NCBI RefSeq assembly: GCF_039541075.1
Contig: NZ_BAABFN010000004.1
Location: 124,001-188,000, forward strand
Source of the DNA: Compostibacter hankyongensis
GTDB lineage: Bacteria > Bacteroidota > Bacteroidia > Chitinophagales > Chitinophagaceae
DNA length: 64,000 nt
Direction: 5' to 3'
Made by a program: the position numbers and the translations under genes. Every line of letters begins with the position of its first letter. Position 1 is the first letter of the stretch. Of the stretch, positions 8,207-18,281 are shown in pieces. Under the pieces are notes generated by a model that worked only from the letters and a program-made list of their open reading frames with translations, was not told the DNA's origin and made no database searches.

Positions 8207-11200
8207 ATGAAACAGCATTACCCGAGCATTAAACGGCTGATCGCCGCGCTTCTCTTCCTGGGAGGCAGCGTGACCTGCTTTGCCCAGCAGGCTATTACCG
8301 TACGGGGAAGAGTACTGGATAAACAAAACGGCTCACCCTTGCCCGGTGTGAGCATCAACGATGTTACGTCGAAAAAGGCCCTCGGACTTACCGACGACCG
8401 GGGCAACTTCCAGGTGATCACCGAAAGCGGGCATCAGCTCAAATTCCGTTATATCGGATACGACGACCAGGTTGCCCAAGCAGGGGAAGCCGCTCTCCGC
8501 ATTCTCATGACATCAACCAGCAAGGCCTTGAAGGAGGCGGTGATCGTGGGATACAATGCGCGCACGAAAGAAACGGTGACCGGCGCCGTATCGGTGATCT
8601 CGGGAAAGGATATTCAGGATGTACCCGTGAGCAATGTGGAGCAGCTGCTGCAGGGAAAAGTGGCGGGGCTTAACATACAGAACCTCACCGGTGCGCCGGG
8701 TTTCAGCGGATCCGTTTCCATCCGCGGTATCTCGCAGCTGAACATCAGCGGCGGCGGGGACCAGGCAACCCTGGCGAGCAACAATCCCCTCCTCGTGATC
8801 GATAATGTACCGATCGACTACGACGGCGGCATCGACCAGTCCATGCTGCAGCCGGGCGCAGCTACCGGTCCGCTGGCGCTGATACCGCCGGACGATATCG
8901 AGTCCATCGAAGTATTCAAGGATGCGCAGGCGGCGTCGCTGTACGGCTCCCGGGGCGCCAACGGGGTGATCGTGATCACCACCAAGCGGGGCAACTCTCC
9001 TACGCCCGTCATCACTGTGAACAGCAATGTGTTTATCAACTTCCCGCCCGAGCTGCGGCCTACCTGGGGCGGCCTTTTCGAACGGCGCTTTCGTGTAAAT
9101 TCCATTCTCGAAAACAGCCGGGACCTTATCGACAGCCGGAACAAGCTCAACAATGCGCAGTTTCTTACCGACAGTCTGAATCCCTTTTACAACAACTCCA
9201 CCAACTGGCAGGGGTATTTCTACCAGACCACGATCAATACCAATCACAACGTTCAGATCAGCGGGGGAGATGCCCGGCTGAATTATAAGACCAACCTGGC
9301 TTACCAGCTGAACCAGGGGGTGATCAAAAATACCGGCTTTAACAAATACAGTCTGAACATGCAGCTGAACTTTCAGCCCGATCAGCGATTGCGCGTGGGC
9401 GCGCAGTTGTTCGGCGCCCTCGGTCAGAAAGCGCGGGGGAACGGCGGCGGACTCACCAACAACGGAGCCGGCAACGCCTTCTCCTCCTCGCTGAACCCGT
9501 CGCCTTCGCATTTCATCGGTATCCCGGAGCTCGAAGGGTATGACAATAACCTGGATGACAACAATACGGTCAACCTTCGCGGATACCTGAGCGCAGATTA
9601 TGAGCTGATCCCTAACCTGTGGCTGAGCTCCACCACCTCCTATGATTATTATACCGATACGCGCGATCAGTTCAAGCAGGCATTTACCAATAATGATCTT
9701 ACCATGCTATACGGCTATCTCGGCCGCCGGGATGAGCTGAATACGCGTAATGGTGTTAACTACAGCTACAGTACTGTCCCCACCAATATGGAGCAGGGGC
9801 ATAACCTGTATGTCAGCTTTTTTAACGAGGTAAATATAAAAACCAACAAGATCAATATCGTCGACCTGAGAAACGGACCCAGCGATTATTACTGGGGGCC
9901 GAGGGGCTATTCACCCCGCTTTTACCCGGGCAATCCCTTTAACGATCCCAACGGCAAAAACGATAACGGGGTACATGCCACTTCTGTTTATCATGCGCTT
10001 TCCTGGGCCGGCATAGTCTCCTATAATTATAAAACCAAGTATAACATCGACCTTTCCTACCGGCTGGATGGCAACTCCGATGCGGGCGTCAGCGACCGCT
10101 ATTCGGTAAATCCCGCTATCGGTCTGCGCTGGAACTTCAACAAGGAGCGCTGGCTCCGGGACCTGACCTGGCTGGACTACGGTTCGCTCCGTATGACCTA
10201 CGGCATCAACAGCCGCGCTACCTCTACCATTCTGAATACGCTGGGCGTATACCAGATTTATGCAGATTACAACAATGCCCCTTCCGTGGCGCCGGAGTTT
10301 TCCGTGCTGCCCAACCCCACCCTGCAGCCGGAAAAATCCTACCAGTACGATATCGGCGCGGACCTGGGACTGTTTAAAGGCAGGCTGACGTTTACGTACG
10401 ATACCTATTATAAAAGAACCTATAACATCGTCCGCAGCTTTTACCTCCCCGATATAACCGGCTATAACGAGGTGCAGGTGAATGGCGGAAGCCTCGTGAA
10501 CTACGGCCATGAGCTCGCCGTAACGGCAAGACTCTTCAACCCTTTACAGCCCGGGGCATTTCACTGGACGGTAAGCCTCAACGGCGCGCTGAACAGGGGT
10601 ACCCTTACCGGCCTGCCGGGCGGGATCACCCTGTACCGGCAGATCGATCCTGTGTATGCAGAGGACTTTATCCTGAAGGTCGGGCGAAATCCCATCAGCA
10701 ATTATCTCTACCAGAATACCGGTATCTATCAGTCCACCGCCGATGTGCCGGTGGATCCTATCCGGGGGGTGCGGGCCAAATGGCAGGCCGGCGGCACCAA
10801 TTTCTTCCAGGCCGGCGATCCCATCTGGACGGATGTAAACGGGGATTATGCCATCAGCGGGAATCATGACAAGTTTGTGATCGGCAATCCTGATCCCCTG
10901 ATGACCGGAGGGATGTCCAATACCTTTAGCTATCACAACTTTTCGCTGAACATCTACTGTTCTTACCTGATCAAACGGACGCTCCTGAACAATGCGCTTT
11001 CCACGCGATTGCAGCAGCTGAGCGACCCCGATAAGATGAGCAATGTGTATGACCTGGATCAATTGCGTTACTGGACCGGCGCGGGATCGGATGCAAGTTA
11101 TTCTGATATCATGAACGTCTATCATAACTCGCTTACCAATCCCTTCCTGGCCGATCAGGACCTGTTCGCCGAAGATGGTTCCTATTTTAAGATCAACCAG

Positions 11201-11410
11201 ATCACCCTGGGCTATACCTTCCTGAACTTCGGTTTTATGAAACGCTGGGGATTACATCTGCTGCGCGCCTATGCCACCCTCTATAATGTCGGCATCTTTT
11301 CGCCGTATTCGGGCCCCGATCCCGAAACGGTGACCACCCTGGGCCGGGACGATATCAAAGGGTACCCCGCGGCGCGTAGCCTGACCCTGGGGATAAACGC
11401 ACAATTTTAA
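8207..11410 (+). CDS. SusC/RagA-type TonB-dependent outer-membrane transporter (full length)
   Basis: About 1067 residues from ATG 8207, which starts a signal peptide ending CFAQQ; further upstream starts would overlap the previous gene. It has the standard order: CarboxypepD_reg-like domain (ITVRGRVLDKQNGSPLPGVSI), plug with ALKEAVIVGYNARTKETVTGAV, SVSIRGISQLN and IESIEVFKDAQAASLYGSRG, then a 22-strand-type barrel ending LGINAQF. Second SusC of the locus, with its own SusD 19 bases downstream. The two SusC proteins differ clearly in N-terminal architecture and in sequence, so they are not a recent duplication and may take different ligands or different fragments of one polymer. Confidence 0.96.
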   Translation: MKQHYPSIKRLIAALLFLGGSVTCFAQQAITVRGRVLDKQNGSPLPGVSINDVTSKKALGLTDDRGNFQVITESGHQLKFRYIGYDDQVAQAGEAALRILMTSTSKALKEAVIVGYNARTKETVTGAVSVISGKDIQDVPVSNVEQLLQGKVAGLNIQNLTGAPGFSGSVSIRGISQLNISGGGDQATLASNNPLLVIDNVPIDYDGGIDQSMLQPGAATGPLALIPPDDIESIEVFKDAQAASLYGSRGANGVIVITTKRGNSPTPVITVNSNVFINFPPELRPTWGGLFERRFRVNSILENSRDLIDSRNKLNNAQFLTDSLNPFYNNSTNWQGYFYQTTINTNHNVQISGGDARLNYKTNLAYQLNQGVIKNTGFNKYSLNMQLNFQPDQRLRVGAQLFGALGQKARGNGGGLTNNGAGNAFSSSLNPSPSHFIGIPELEGYDNNLDDNNTVNLRGYLSADYELIPNLWLSSTTSYDYYTDTRDQFKQAFTNNDLTMLYGYLGRRDELNTRNGVNYSYSTVPTNMEQGHNLYVSFFNEVNIKTNKINIVDLRNGPSDYYWGPRGYSPRFYPGNPFNDPNGKNDNGVHATSVYHALSWAGIVSYNYKTKYNIDLSYRLDGNSDAGVSDRYSVNPAIGLRWNFNKERWLRDLTWLDYGSLRMTYGINSRATSTILNTLGVYQIYADYNNAPSVAPEFSVLPNPTLQPEKSYQYDIGADLGLFKGRLTFTYDTYYKRTYNIVRSFYLPDITGYNEVQVNGGSLVNYGHELAVTARLFNPLQPGAFHWTVSLNGALNRGTLTGLPGGITLYRQIDPVYAEDFILKVGRNPISNYLYQNTGIYQSTADVPVDPIRGVRAKWQAGGTNFFQAGDPIWTDVNGDYAISGNHDKFVIGNPDPLMTGGMSNTFSYHNFSLNIYCSYLIKRTLLNNALSTRLQQLSDPDKMSNVYDLDQLRYWTGAGSDASYSDIMNVYHNSLTNPFLADQDLFAEDGSYFKINQITLGYTFLNFGFMKRWGLHLLRAYATLYNVGIFSPYSGPDPETVTTLGRDDIKGYPAARSLTLGINAQF

Positions 11411-11429
11411 AAATTGAAAAAACGGTAAC

Positions 11430-12917
11430 ATGAGGATATTATACCGCACCATAGCCGCCGTCGTATTATGCAGTTGCTTTTTGAGCTCCTGTACAAAATT
11501 CCTTGAAGTAAAACCCATCGATAAGTTTTCGGGCGAGGAGTTCTGGCGCAACCGGGAAGATGCAGAGAAGGCGGTCAACAGCTGTTATGAGCTGCTGAAG
11601 GAAAAATTCCTGGAATCGGCGCTCTATAACACGCCCGATTTCCGCCCGGGCGTCTGGGATTATTTTAAAAAGACCGACTTCGAAACCCTGTCGAAGAATG
11701 CGCTGAACAGTCCGGATATGTCCGGCGACGGTCTGATTTCCATCCTGAATAGCTGGCAGGGGTTCTACAAATGCATTGCCTCCAGCAACCTGTGTATAGA
11801 CCGCATCCCGGATATACAGGATGAAAGCCTGGGGGAAAAGGAAAAAAGACAGCTTACTGCCGAGGCCCGCTTTATCCGGTCCTTTACCTATTTCTATATG
11901 GTGGAGATGTACGGCGATGTGCCGCTTCAGACCGATCCCTACAGTATTGAGAACAAGCCCCGCGCCCCGATGCAGGAGGTGCTGGACTTCTGTCTCAAGG
12001 ACCTGGAAACGGCAGCGCCCGATCTTCCCCAGGTATATGACGATCCTACCAACCGGGCGGTACGCGCCACGCAGGGCGCGGCCTATACCCTGATGGCCCA
12101 TATCTATATGTGGAAAGCGGGATTTGCCAAATCCGGACAGGAGGAATACTGGCAGAAGGCGGCGGACCTCTGCAAGCAGGTGATGGATCTGGGCGTTTAT
12201 AAGCTGTTGCCCTACAGCAGCCAGGAAGATATGCAGGCGATCTTTAAAGGCCGTTCCGAGGAAGGGATCTTTGAGCTCTCCCTGGATGCCAACTACGGCA
12301 ACTCCTATCATTTTATCATTGCCCAGTACGTGCTGCACCAGCCGGTCATCCAGAGCAATGCCAACCTTTACGGAGGCCTGGGCAGCGAGATCGTGCTGAA
12401 GCGTGAGGTGATCGACAAGCTGTATCCGCCCGGGGAACAGGATAACCGGCTCAGTTTGTGGTTTGACGATCCCTATTGTACTGTGAATCCCCAGTCTGCC
12501 ATGTTCCTCAAGTTTTCATCCATATCCGAAGGCCGGGACTTTGACGCCAACCTGATATTTTTCCGGTATGCCGGTCTTATCCTGCTCCGGGCAGAGGCGC
12601 TGGCGGGCCTTGGAAAAGACGAAGAGGCCATCGAGATGCTGAATAAGGTCCGGACCAGGGCGGGGGTTTCGTCGTATACCGGAGGCGGCTCGGATGCATT
12701 GAAAGATGCTGTTTTCCTGGAGCGTGAGAAAGAGCTGCTGGGCGAAGGTCATCTGTGGTATGATCTGGTAAGGACCCGCCGGGTGCTGGACCTGAACCAG
12801 ACTTACAATTACCTCACCCCGGATATGTTTGACCAGGCCGCCTGGACCTGGCCGGTTCCGCAATCGGCTATTGACAAAGATCCCTTGATCACGCAAAATC
12901 TCTTTTGGGCAAAATAA
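11430..12917 (+). CDS. SusD/RagB-type surface glycan-binding lipoprotein (second copy)
   Basis: 495 residues with a lipoprotein signal (AVVLCSCFLSSC) and SusD hallmarks: FWRNREDAEKAVNSCYELL near the N-terminus, the helical AEARFIRSFTYFYMVEMYGDVPL segment, and C-terminal LLRAEALAGLGKDEEA, REKELLGEGHLWYDLVRT and LITQNLFW. It partners the SusC gene ending 19 bases upstream. Sequence differs clearly from the first SusD of the locus. It should sit on the outer face of the outer membrane as the lid of the transporter. Confidence 0.95.
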   Translation: MRILYRTIAAVVLCSCFLSSCTKFLEVKPIDKFSGEEFWRNREDAEKAVNSCYELLKEKFLESALYNTPDFRPGVWDYFKKTDFETLSKNALNSPDMSGDGLISILNSWQGFYKCIASSNLCIDRIPDIQDESLGEKEKRQLTAEARFIRSFTYFYMVEMYGDVPLQTDPYSIENKPRAPMQEVLDFCLKDLETAAPDLPQVYDDPTNRAVRATQGAAYTLMAHIYMWKAGFAKSGQEEYWQKAADLCKQVMDLGVYKLLPYSSQEDMQAIFKGRSEEGIFELSLDANYGNSYHFIIAQYVLHQPVIQSNANLYGGLGSEIVLKREVIDKLYPPGEQDNRLSLWFDDPYCTVNPQSAMFLKFSSISEGRDFDANLIFFRYAGLILLRAEALAGLGKDEEAIEMLNKVRTRAGVSSYTGGGSDALKDAVFLEREKELLGEGHLWYDLVRTRRVLDLNQTYNYLTPDMFDQAAWTWPVPQSAIDKDPLITQNLFWAK

Positions 12918-12947
12918 CCCGGGCAGGACCGGTTAAAAATACAGGCC

Positions 12948-13727
12948 ATGAAAAAACAGGTAAAGATGAAATATTTTTTTCGGGGCAAAATGTTGCTGCT
13001 GATCTGCGGATTAGCCGGCGTGCTGTCCGCAGGCTGCCAGAAAGACTATTACGCAGACGGCGGTCTGGCGGACCCCCATTATGCCGGCAGCATTTACGAC
13101 TATCTGGCGAACGATCCCTATTACTTTGATACGATTACCTATATCATCGACCGGGCAGGAATGAAAACGGTGTTACAAGAGGATACCGTCACTTTTTTTT
13201 CTCCTACCGACGATGCCATCAAAGGAGCAATGGACGACCTCAACAGCTATCGCTATACCAACCTGGAGGACTCGGTTCATCTGGAGGACATCAGTCCGGA
13301 GGTATGGCGCTATTTCTTATCCATGTACATCCTCGAAGGCAAGTTTACCGCCAACAAGTTCCCGCGTGTAGACCCGAACAATATCTTCTCCTATCCTGGT
13401 ATCAACTATGTCATGTATGACGGCTATGTGCTCAATATCGGCCTGATCTATCAGGATTACGGCGGTGCCGAGGCGGTAGGGGCCCGCATCCTGAACCTGA
13501 CGGACATCACCTATAATCCCAGCGACTTCAGAAAGGATCCGAAGGTGCAGATCGCCACCTCGGATATACAGCCCTTGAACGGGGTGCTGCATGTGTTAAA
13601 GAATAGCCATGTGTTTGGATTCCGTCAGGGGGAATTCAAACGTATTGCCGAACAATATCTGTTGTTGGGCGACCCATCAAAAAGCCCGGCGTCGGCTTAT
13701 CGTAAAAACAAAAATATTTTCAGATGA
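12948..13727 (+). CDS. Fasciclin-domain lipoprotein
   Basis: 259 residues. A signal peptide with lipobox (AGVLSAGC) is followed by one FAS1 domain covering most of the protein, with TVTFFSPTDDAIKGAMDDLN near its start and the typical LNGVLHVLKNSHVFGF end. Same relative position in the second cassette as the fasciclin-CBM6 protein in the first, but without CBM modules. Its stop overlaps the start of the next gene (ATGA), showing tight translational coupling. Probably a surface lipoprotein assisting the SusCD complex in adhesion or ligand binding; function not established for this context. Confidence 0.88.
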   Translation: MKKQVKMKYFFRGKMLLLICGLAGVLSAGCQKDYYADGGLADPHYAGSIYDYLANDPYYFDTITYIIDRAGMKTVLQEDTVTFFSPTDDAIKGAMDDLNSYRYTNLEDSVHLEDISPEVWRYFLSMYILEGKFTANKFPRVDPNNIFSYPGINYVMYDGYVLNIGLIYQDYGGAEAVGARILNLTDITYNPSDFRKDPKVQIATSDIQPLNGVLHVLKNSHVFGFRQGEFKRIAEQYLLLGDPSKSPASAYRKNKNIFR

Positions 13728-15328
13728 GAGGTTTTTATTCCATACTATTCACCGCGTGTCTAGCGTTTATCCTGCAGGCCTGCACCAAGGACGTGGAATC
13801 ATCCCGCGGCAAAGATCCCTACCAGGAAACCATCCTGCCCGACATATCGTTCCAGGAAAACGGCGCTTTGCCCAACGAAGGATTTTTGGCCGATACCGTC
13901 CTCTTCAAAGGGAAGGGATTTGCGGATCATCGCGATCAGCTTTCCATCCTTTTCAACGGACAGAAAGCGGATGTTATTGGTGCCACCGATACTACGGTAA
14001 CGGTTACCGTACCGGAGGGGGCAAGCTCCGGTGCTGTTACCGCACAGGTGGGAAAACAATATTTCTTCGGGCCTTTCTTCCGGGTGTTCGGTCCCCTGCA
14101 GATGGATACGTTGTTTCCCGGCTTCCGGGGGGCGAACGGCGCCATTCAGGACATCCTGCCGGTAGAAAACGGTAAGTACCTGATCACCGGAGGGTTTACC
14201 AATTACGACAATGCCAACATAGGCGGCGGTATCAATCGGGTGGCGCGTATCAATGCAGACGGTACCCTGGACCGTACCTTTAAGTACGGCGCGGCAACCG
14301 GCGCGCCGGCGATGGTGAATGCCGGCGCTTACCTGCCGGAATCCGGTCAATATCTGGTGGCCGGCTCGTTTAACCGTTACGGCGACCTGGCCCATATGTC
14401 GGGTTTTGCCCGGCTGAATTTCAACGGATCAGTAGACTCGGTGTCGGTAACCGTGCCTTCCGGAGATGTCGTCTGGGCCTCTGCCTTGCGGGGCGGTGTG
14501 GCCGGTACGGTGCGGCAGCTGCATGTGTTGCCCGATCATAAATATATCGGCGTCGGTAATTTCCGTTATTATGTGCAGGTGAATTATGACCTGGTATCTT
14601 CCACAGGGCTGGATTCCACCCACCTGGATTCTATCATGGTAAATTATATTGCACGGTTCAATGAGGACGGCTCGCTGGATTCCAGCTATAACTACGACGG
14701 GGTGAATCACCGCGGAAAGGAAAGCGTGAACGGGGCCATTAACGCTTCGTTGCTGCTGCCGGACGGTAAGCTGCTTATCGCGGGTAACTTTACCAAATAC
14801 AACGGGCAGACCGCCAACCGCATCGCCCGGCTCAACGCCGACGGCACCCTGGATGGCGGCTTCCGGCCGAACGGCGGCGCAGACTGGGCCATCAACGATA
14901 TCGAGCCTCTGCCGGACGGCAGGTTCCTGCTGGTCGGCGCATTCAATGCCTATGACGGACATGCCGCCATCCACGTTGTGCGTATCAATGCCGACGGAAG
15001 CTATGATCCGGGTTTTGATGTGGGAAAAGGACCGGATGGATTTGTATACAAGGCGGGCGTACTCGACAACGGAGCGATCATCCTTTCGGGCACCTTCCGG
15101 AAATTCGACGATGTAACCTGCAGTAACTTTGCGGTACTTGATGCTACGGGAGGGCTGCACAAGACCTATAACACCAGCGGCGGACTCAATCTGGGACTGG
15201 ATGCGGTTTCAGGCGGATTCAACAAAATATTGCAGCTGGAAGGACTAAAGGCCTTTATCGCCGTGGGCAACTTCACGGAGTTTGATTACCGTGCATCGAA
15301 CAATATTCTTCGCATGCAATACCAGTAA
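13724..15328 (+). CDS. Lipoprotein with IPT/TIG-like domain and delta-60-type beta-propeller repeats (DUF5008-like)
   Basis: 534 residues, overlapping the fasciclin gene by 4 bases. Lipoprotein signal ends at the Cys of FILQAC. Residues about 40-125 look like an IPT/TIG immunoglobulin-like domain (DTVLFKGKGF, TVTVTVPEGASSG). The rest contains about six repeats of the delta-60 type, each with a G.YLI.G.F..Y segment followed by .ARINADGTLD.F (for example LLIAGNFTKYNG then IARLNADGTLDGGF), predicted to fold as a beta-propeller. It resembles DUF5008 proteins of Bacteroidota PULs. It occupies the slot of the DUF5007-like protein in the first cassette, so is probably a surface ligand-binding component. 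Confidence 0.82.
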   Translation: MRGFYSILFTACLAFILQACTKDVESSRGKDPYQETILPDISFQENGALPNEGFLADTVLFKGKGFADHRDQLSILFNGQKADVIGATDTTVTVTVPEGASSGAVTAQVGKQYFFGPFFRVFGPLQMDTLFPGFRGANGAIQDILPVENGKYLITGGFTNYDNANIGGGINRVARINADGTLDRTFKYGAATGAPAMVNAGAYLPESGQYLVAGSFNRYGDLAHMSGFARLNFNGSVDSVSVTVPSGDVVWASALRGGVAGTVRQLHVLPDHKYIGVGNFRYYVQVNYDLVSSTGLDSTHLDSIMVNYIARFNEDGSLDSSYNYDGVNHRGKESVNGAINASLLLPDGKLLIAGNFTKYNGQTANRIARLNADGTLDGGFRPNGGADWAINDIEPLPDGRFLLVGAFNAYDGHAAIHVVRINADGSYDPGFDVGKGPDGFVYKAGVLDNGAIILSGTFRKFDDVTCSNFAVLDATGGLHKTYNTSGGLNLGLDAVSGGFNKILQLEGLKAFIAVGNFTEFDYRASNNILRMQYQ

Positions 15329-15358
15329 GTTTACTATCACCCTATAAAAAACAACACC

Positions 15359-16873
15359 ATGAAAAACACTGCGATGTCAGCCTTGTTGTTTATGACAGCG
15401 ATGCTGATCTTTTCCTGCAAAAAAGACATGCAGCCCCGGGAGAACAATGGTCCCGACAACCCTCCGGCTGTCCAGGATTCAGTACCGGTACCGGAATATG
15501 CCCGTATACCTGCCGTGGAGCAAGGGTGGAATATCTTTACGACCACCAAGGCGAACTACCGGTACGGTCCTTCGATCATTATCAATGACGACGGTTCCAT
15601 TGATGCATGGTTTGCCGCGCCCGGCCAGGAATATACGGACGGCGATTCGCTTTTTGATGCTACCGGGGCGAAAAGTCCGGTACAGATAGCGCCGGACGGT
15701 TCTGTAGCGCAGCAGTTCACTGTCGCTGCGGATTTTTACCGCCTGCTGGTGATCAGTCCCACATGGGGTGGCAATATGAGCAATATTACGCTTAAGCTGT
15801 ATCGCTGGCAGACCGATTATGCCACCACGGTGGCGGGGACGGTGCTGGCGCAGCAATCCTTTGAGCATTACGGCGATAACCAGCGGCTGGATCTGACCAA
15901 CAGCGACGGATTCCCGGCCGGCACTTATCTTTGGGTCATGAGCGACCCGAATGATCCGGCAGTGGGCAAATCCGGCGTCTGGAAATATGCCAGCACAAAG
16001 ACCGGATCAGTGATCTATCAGAATGGCGTGGAGGTGGAAGGCAGCTATCAGGCCTATGTCCAGATGACCGCCCATGCCAAGCTCTACTGGGACCAGATCG
16101 CCTACAGAAGATCGGTCGATGGCGGACATACCTGGACCGCGGATGAGATGGTGCTGAAGCCGACGGCCGGCAGCCGCGATCAGCTGTCGGTTTGTGATCC
16201 GGGAGTCGCAAAATGGGGCGGTTATTACTATCTCGCCTATACGTCGACCGACGGACCGGAGGGGAAACACAACAATGCGTTTGTATGCCGTTCCGAATCG
16301 CCTACGGGTCCCTGGGAAAAATGGAACGGAAGCGGCTGGGGCGGCGATCCCGCACCCGTCGTGGAATATACCGGAGATACCACCAAGTTCGGCGCCGGAG
16401 AGCCCTGTTTTGTGGTCAAAGACAATACCATTTATTTTTACTATACCTGGAATGCCGGCGGAAGCGAAAGCCGTACCACCCGGGTGGCGACGGCCGACGC
16501 TGCGGACGCTGACTGGCCAGCTCACCTGACCAGCCACGGCACGGCGGTGAATGCGAGCCAGATACCGGGTTCGGATCACTGTGATGTAAAATACCGGGAA
16601 GACCTGCAGGTGTTCCAGGCCATCCATACCGCATCCAGGATGACGGCGGACAGCTATCTGGTACTCTGGGAATCGCAGGACGGTATTCATTTTGAGCAGG
16701 CCGGAACCCTGCGCGACAGCACCCTTCAGCCTTTCCTGCATAATTGCGGCTGGAGCGGAGATGCCATGGGGCATATAGATCCCGCAAAACCGCAGTATCT
16801 TTCCTACGCCTACGGGCAGCAGTGGGCCACCTGGAATACCTTCTGGCACCAGCTGAATTTTGATATACCTTAA
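15359..16873 (+). CDS. Beta-propeller glycosidase-like lipoprotein (GH43/GH130-like fold)
   Basis: 504 residues with a lipoprotein signal (LLFMTAMLIFSC). The first about 200 residues look like a beta-sandwich; the C-terminal about 300 look like a five-bladed propeller: the motifs SVCDPGVAKWGGYYYLAY, SPTGPWEKW, GAGEPCFVVKDNTIYFYYT and HCDVKYREDLQVF are the kind seen in GH43, GH32 and GH130-like enzymes, where DP and E/D residues at blade starts are catalytic. Assignment to a CAZy family is not possible by eye. A paralogous shorter version lies at 18282. Likely a secreted or surface enzyme of the PUL, or a catalytically dead binding protein. Confidence 0.72.
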   Translation: MKNTAMSALLFMTAMLIFSCKKDMQPRENNGPDNPPAVQDSVPVPEYARIPAVEQGWNIFTTTKANYRYGPSIIINDDGSIDAWFAAPGQEYTDGDSLFDATGAKSPVQIAPDGSVAQQFTVAADFYRLLVISPTWGGNMSNITLKLYRWQTDYATTVAGTVLAQQSFEHYGDNQRLDLTNSDGFPAGTYLWVMSDPNDPAVGKSGVWKYASTKTGSVIYQNGVEVEGSYQAYVQMTAHAKLYWDQIAYRRSVDGGHTWTADEMVLKPTAGSRDQLSVCDPGVAKWGGYYYLAYTSTDGPEGKHNNAFVCRSESPTGPWEKWNGSGWGGDPAPVVEYTGDTTKFGAGEPCFVVKDNTIYFYYTWNAGGSESRTTRVATADAADADWPAHLTSHGTAVNASQIPGSDHCDVKYREDLQVFQAIHTASRMTADSYLVLWESQDGIHFEQAGTLRDSTLQPFLHNCGWSGDAMGHIDPAKPQYLSYAYGQQWATWNTFWHQLNFDIP

Positions 16874-16939
16874 ATCATAACCTGTGCGGAACGGCCGGGA
16901 CCAGACCGGCATTCCGGAACATTAAAAGCTGAACATACA

Positions 16940-18277
16940 ATGTGCTATCTGACAAAAACCAACCCCTGTTTGAGGATGACCGTTCTTTTGCTGGCTGTCA
17001 CTTTCGGGATGACCTTCCCGCTGATGGCCGGGAGCGAAGTGCGGGCAACGCCGGTGGGAGAACATGCTTTCAAGCGGGCCCCGGACCCGGGGAAGGCAGC
17101 GTCTGCCGCCGCGGACGACGGTACAAGGGAGCGGCAATATTTTGTCTCCGCGCTGACCCGTATCGCCGACCCTCTGCTGGAAGCGTTGAGCCGTAACCGG
17201 TTGAAAGCGCTGATGCCCGTAGAATGTCAGGAGGGCCGGGATAAAGACCGCCGGCAGGTTACCTATCTGGAGGCAATGGGCCGGCTGCTGTCCGGCATGG
17301 CCCCCTGGCTGGAGCTGGGTCCCGATAAGACGGCGGAAGGTCAGCTCCGCGAAAAATATATCGGGCTGGCGCTAAAGAGCATCCACAATGCCACCGATCC
17401 CCGGTCTCCGGATTTTATGAATTTTAATAAATACGGACAGCCGCTTGTGGATGCCGCCTTTTTTGCGGAGGCGCTGCTGCGCGCACCGCATCAGCTCTGG
17501 GACCGGCTGGACCCCGCCACGAAGAAAAATGTGATCGCAGCCCTCAAATCGTCGCGTGCCATCACGCCGGGCGATAACAACTGGCTGTTCTTCAGCGCCA
17601 TGGTAGAAATGGCGATCCTGAAGTTTGAAGGAGACTGCGAGATGAAGCCGGTAAACCGGGCCATAGACATGCACATGAAATGGTACAAAGGCGACGGCAC
17701 CTATGGCGACGGTGCGGTTTTCCACTGGGATTATTATAACAGCTTCGTGATCCAGCCGATGTTCCTTGAAGTGCTGCAGACGATGATCGACAAAGGGCAG
17801 GGAGATACGTCGCGCTACCGTCAGCTCTATCCGGTGGTGTTGAAAAGAGCCCGCCGCTATGCTGCTATTGAGGAAAGTATGATCTCTCCGGAGGGCACTT
17901 ATCCTCCCATAGGGCGCTCCCTGGCCTATCGTTTCGGCGCTTTTCATCTGCTTTCGAAGATTGCCCGGATGCATAAGCTGCCTGCCGAGATCAGCCCCCG
18001 GCAAGTCAGGGCCGCGCTGTATACCGTCGTAAAAAGACAGCTGGAAGCCCCCGGTACCTTTGACGGCAAGGGCTGGCTGCGAATCGGCATCGTGGGCCAT
18101 CAGCCCTCTGTAGGCGAAGGATATATTTCCACCGGCAGCCTCTATCTGTGTTCAGAGGCCTTTCTGGTGCTGGGTTTGAAACCGGACGATGCTTTCTGGA
18201 CCGGCGGGGACGAAGACTGGACGGCCAAAAAGGTCTGGAAAGGCGAGGACGTGCATCTTGAGCATGCGCTGGATTAG
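16940..18277 (+). CDS. DUF2264 protein, probable alpha/alpha-toroid glycan-active enzyme
   Basis: 445 residues with an N-terminal signal peptide (about residues 1-30). The mature protein shows DUF2264 features: YFVSALTRIADPLLEAL, YLEAMGRLLSGMAPWLEL, NNWLFFSAMVEMAIL and the MKWYKGDGTYGDGAVFHWDYYNSFVIQPM block, rich in Trp, Tyr, Asp and His as in an (alpha/alpha)6 active-site cleft. DUF2264 proteins are found in PULs and some relatives are treated as glycoside hydrolases acting on uronic-acid glycans; I recall family GH154 but could not check. It lies between two propeller enzymes, supporting a joint role in depolymerisation. Confidence 0.8.
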   Translation: MCYLTKTNPCLRMTVLLLAVTFGMTFPLMAGSEVRATPVGEHAFKRAPDPGKAASAAADDGTRERQYFVSALTRIADPLLEALSRNRLKALMPVECQEGRDKDRRQVTYLEAMGRLLSGMAPWLELGPDKTAEGQLREKYIGLALKSIHNATDPRSPDFMNFNKYGQPLVDAAFFAEALLRAPHQLWDRLDPATKKNVIAALKSSRAITPGDNNWLFFSAMVEMAILKFEGDCEMKPVNRAIDMHMKWYKGDGTYGDGAVFHWDYYNSFVIQPMFLEVLQTMIDKGQGDTSRYRQLYPVVLKRARRYAAIEESMISPEGTYPPIGRSLAYRFGAFHLLSKIARMHKLPAEISPRQVRAALYTVVKRQLEAPGTFDGKGWLRIGIVGHQPSVGEGYISTGSLYLCSEAFLVLGLKPDDAFWTGGDEDWTAKKVWKGEDVHLEHALD

Positions 18278-18281
18278 CAGG

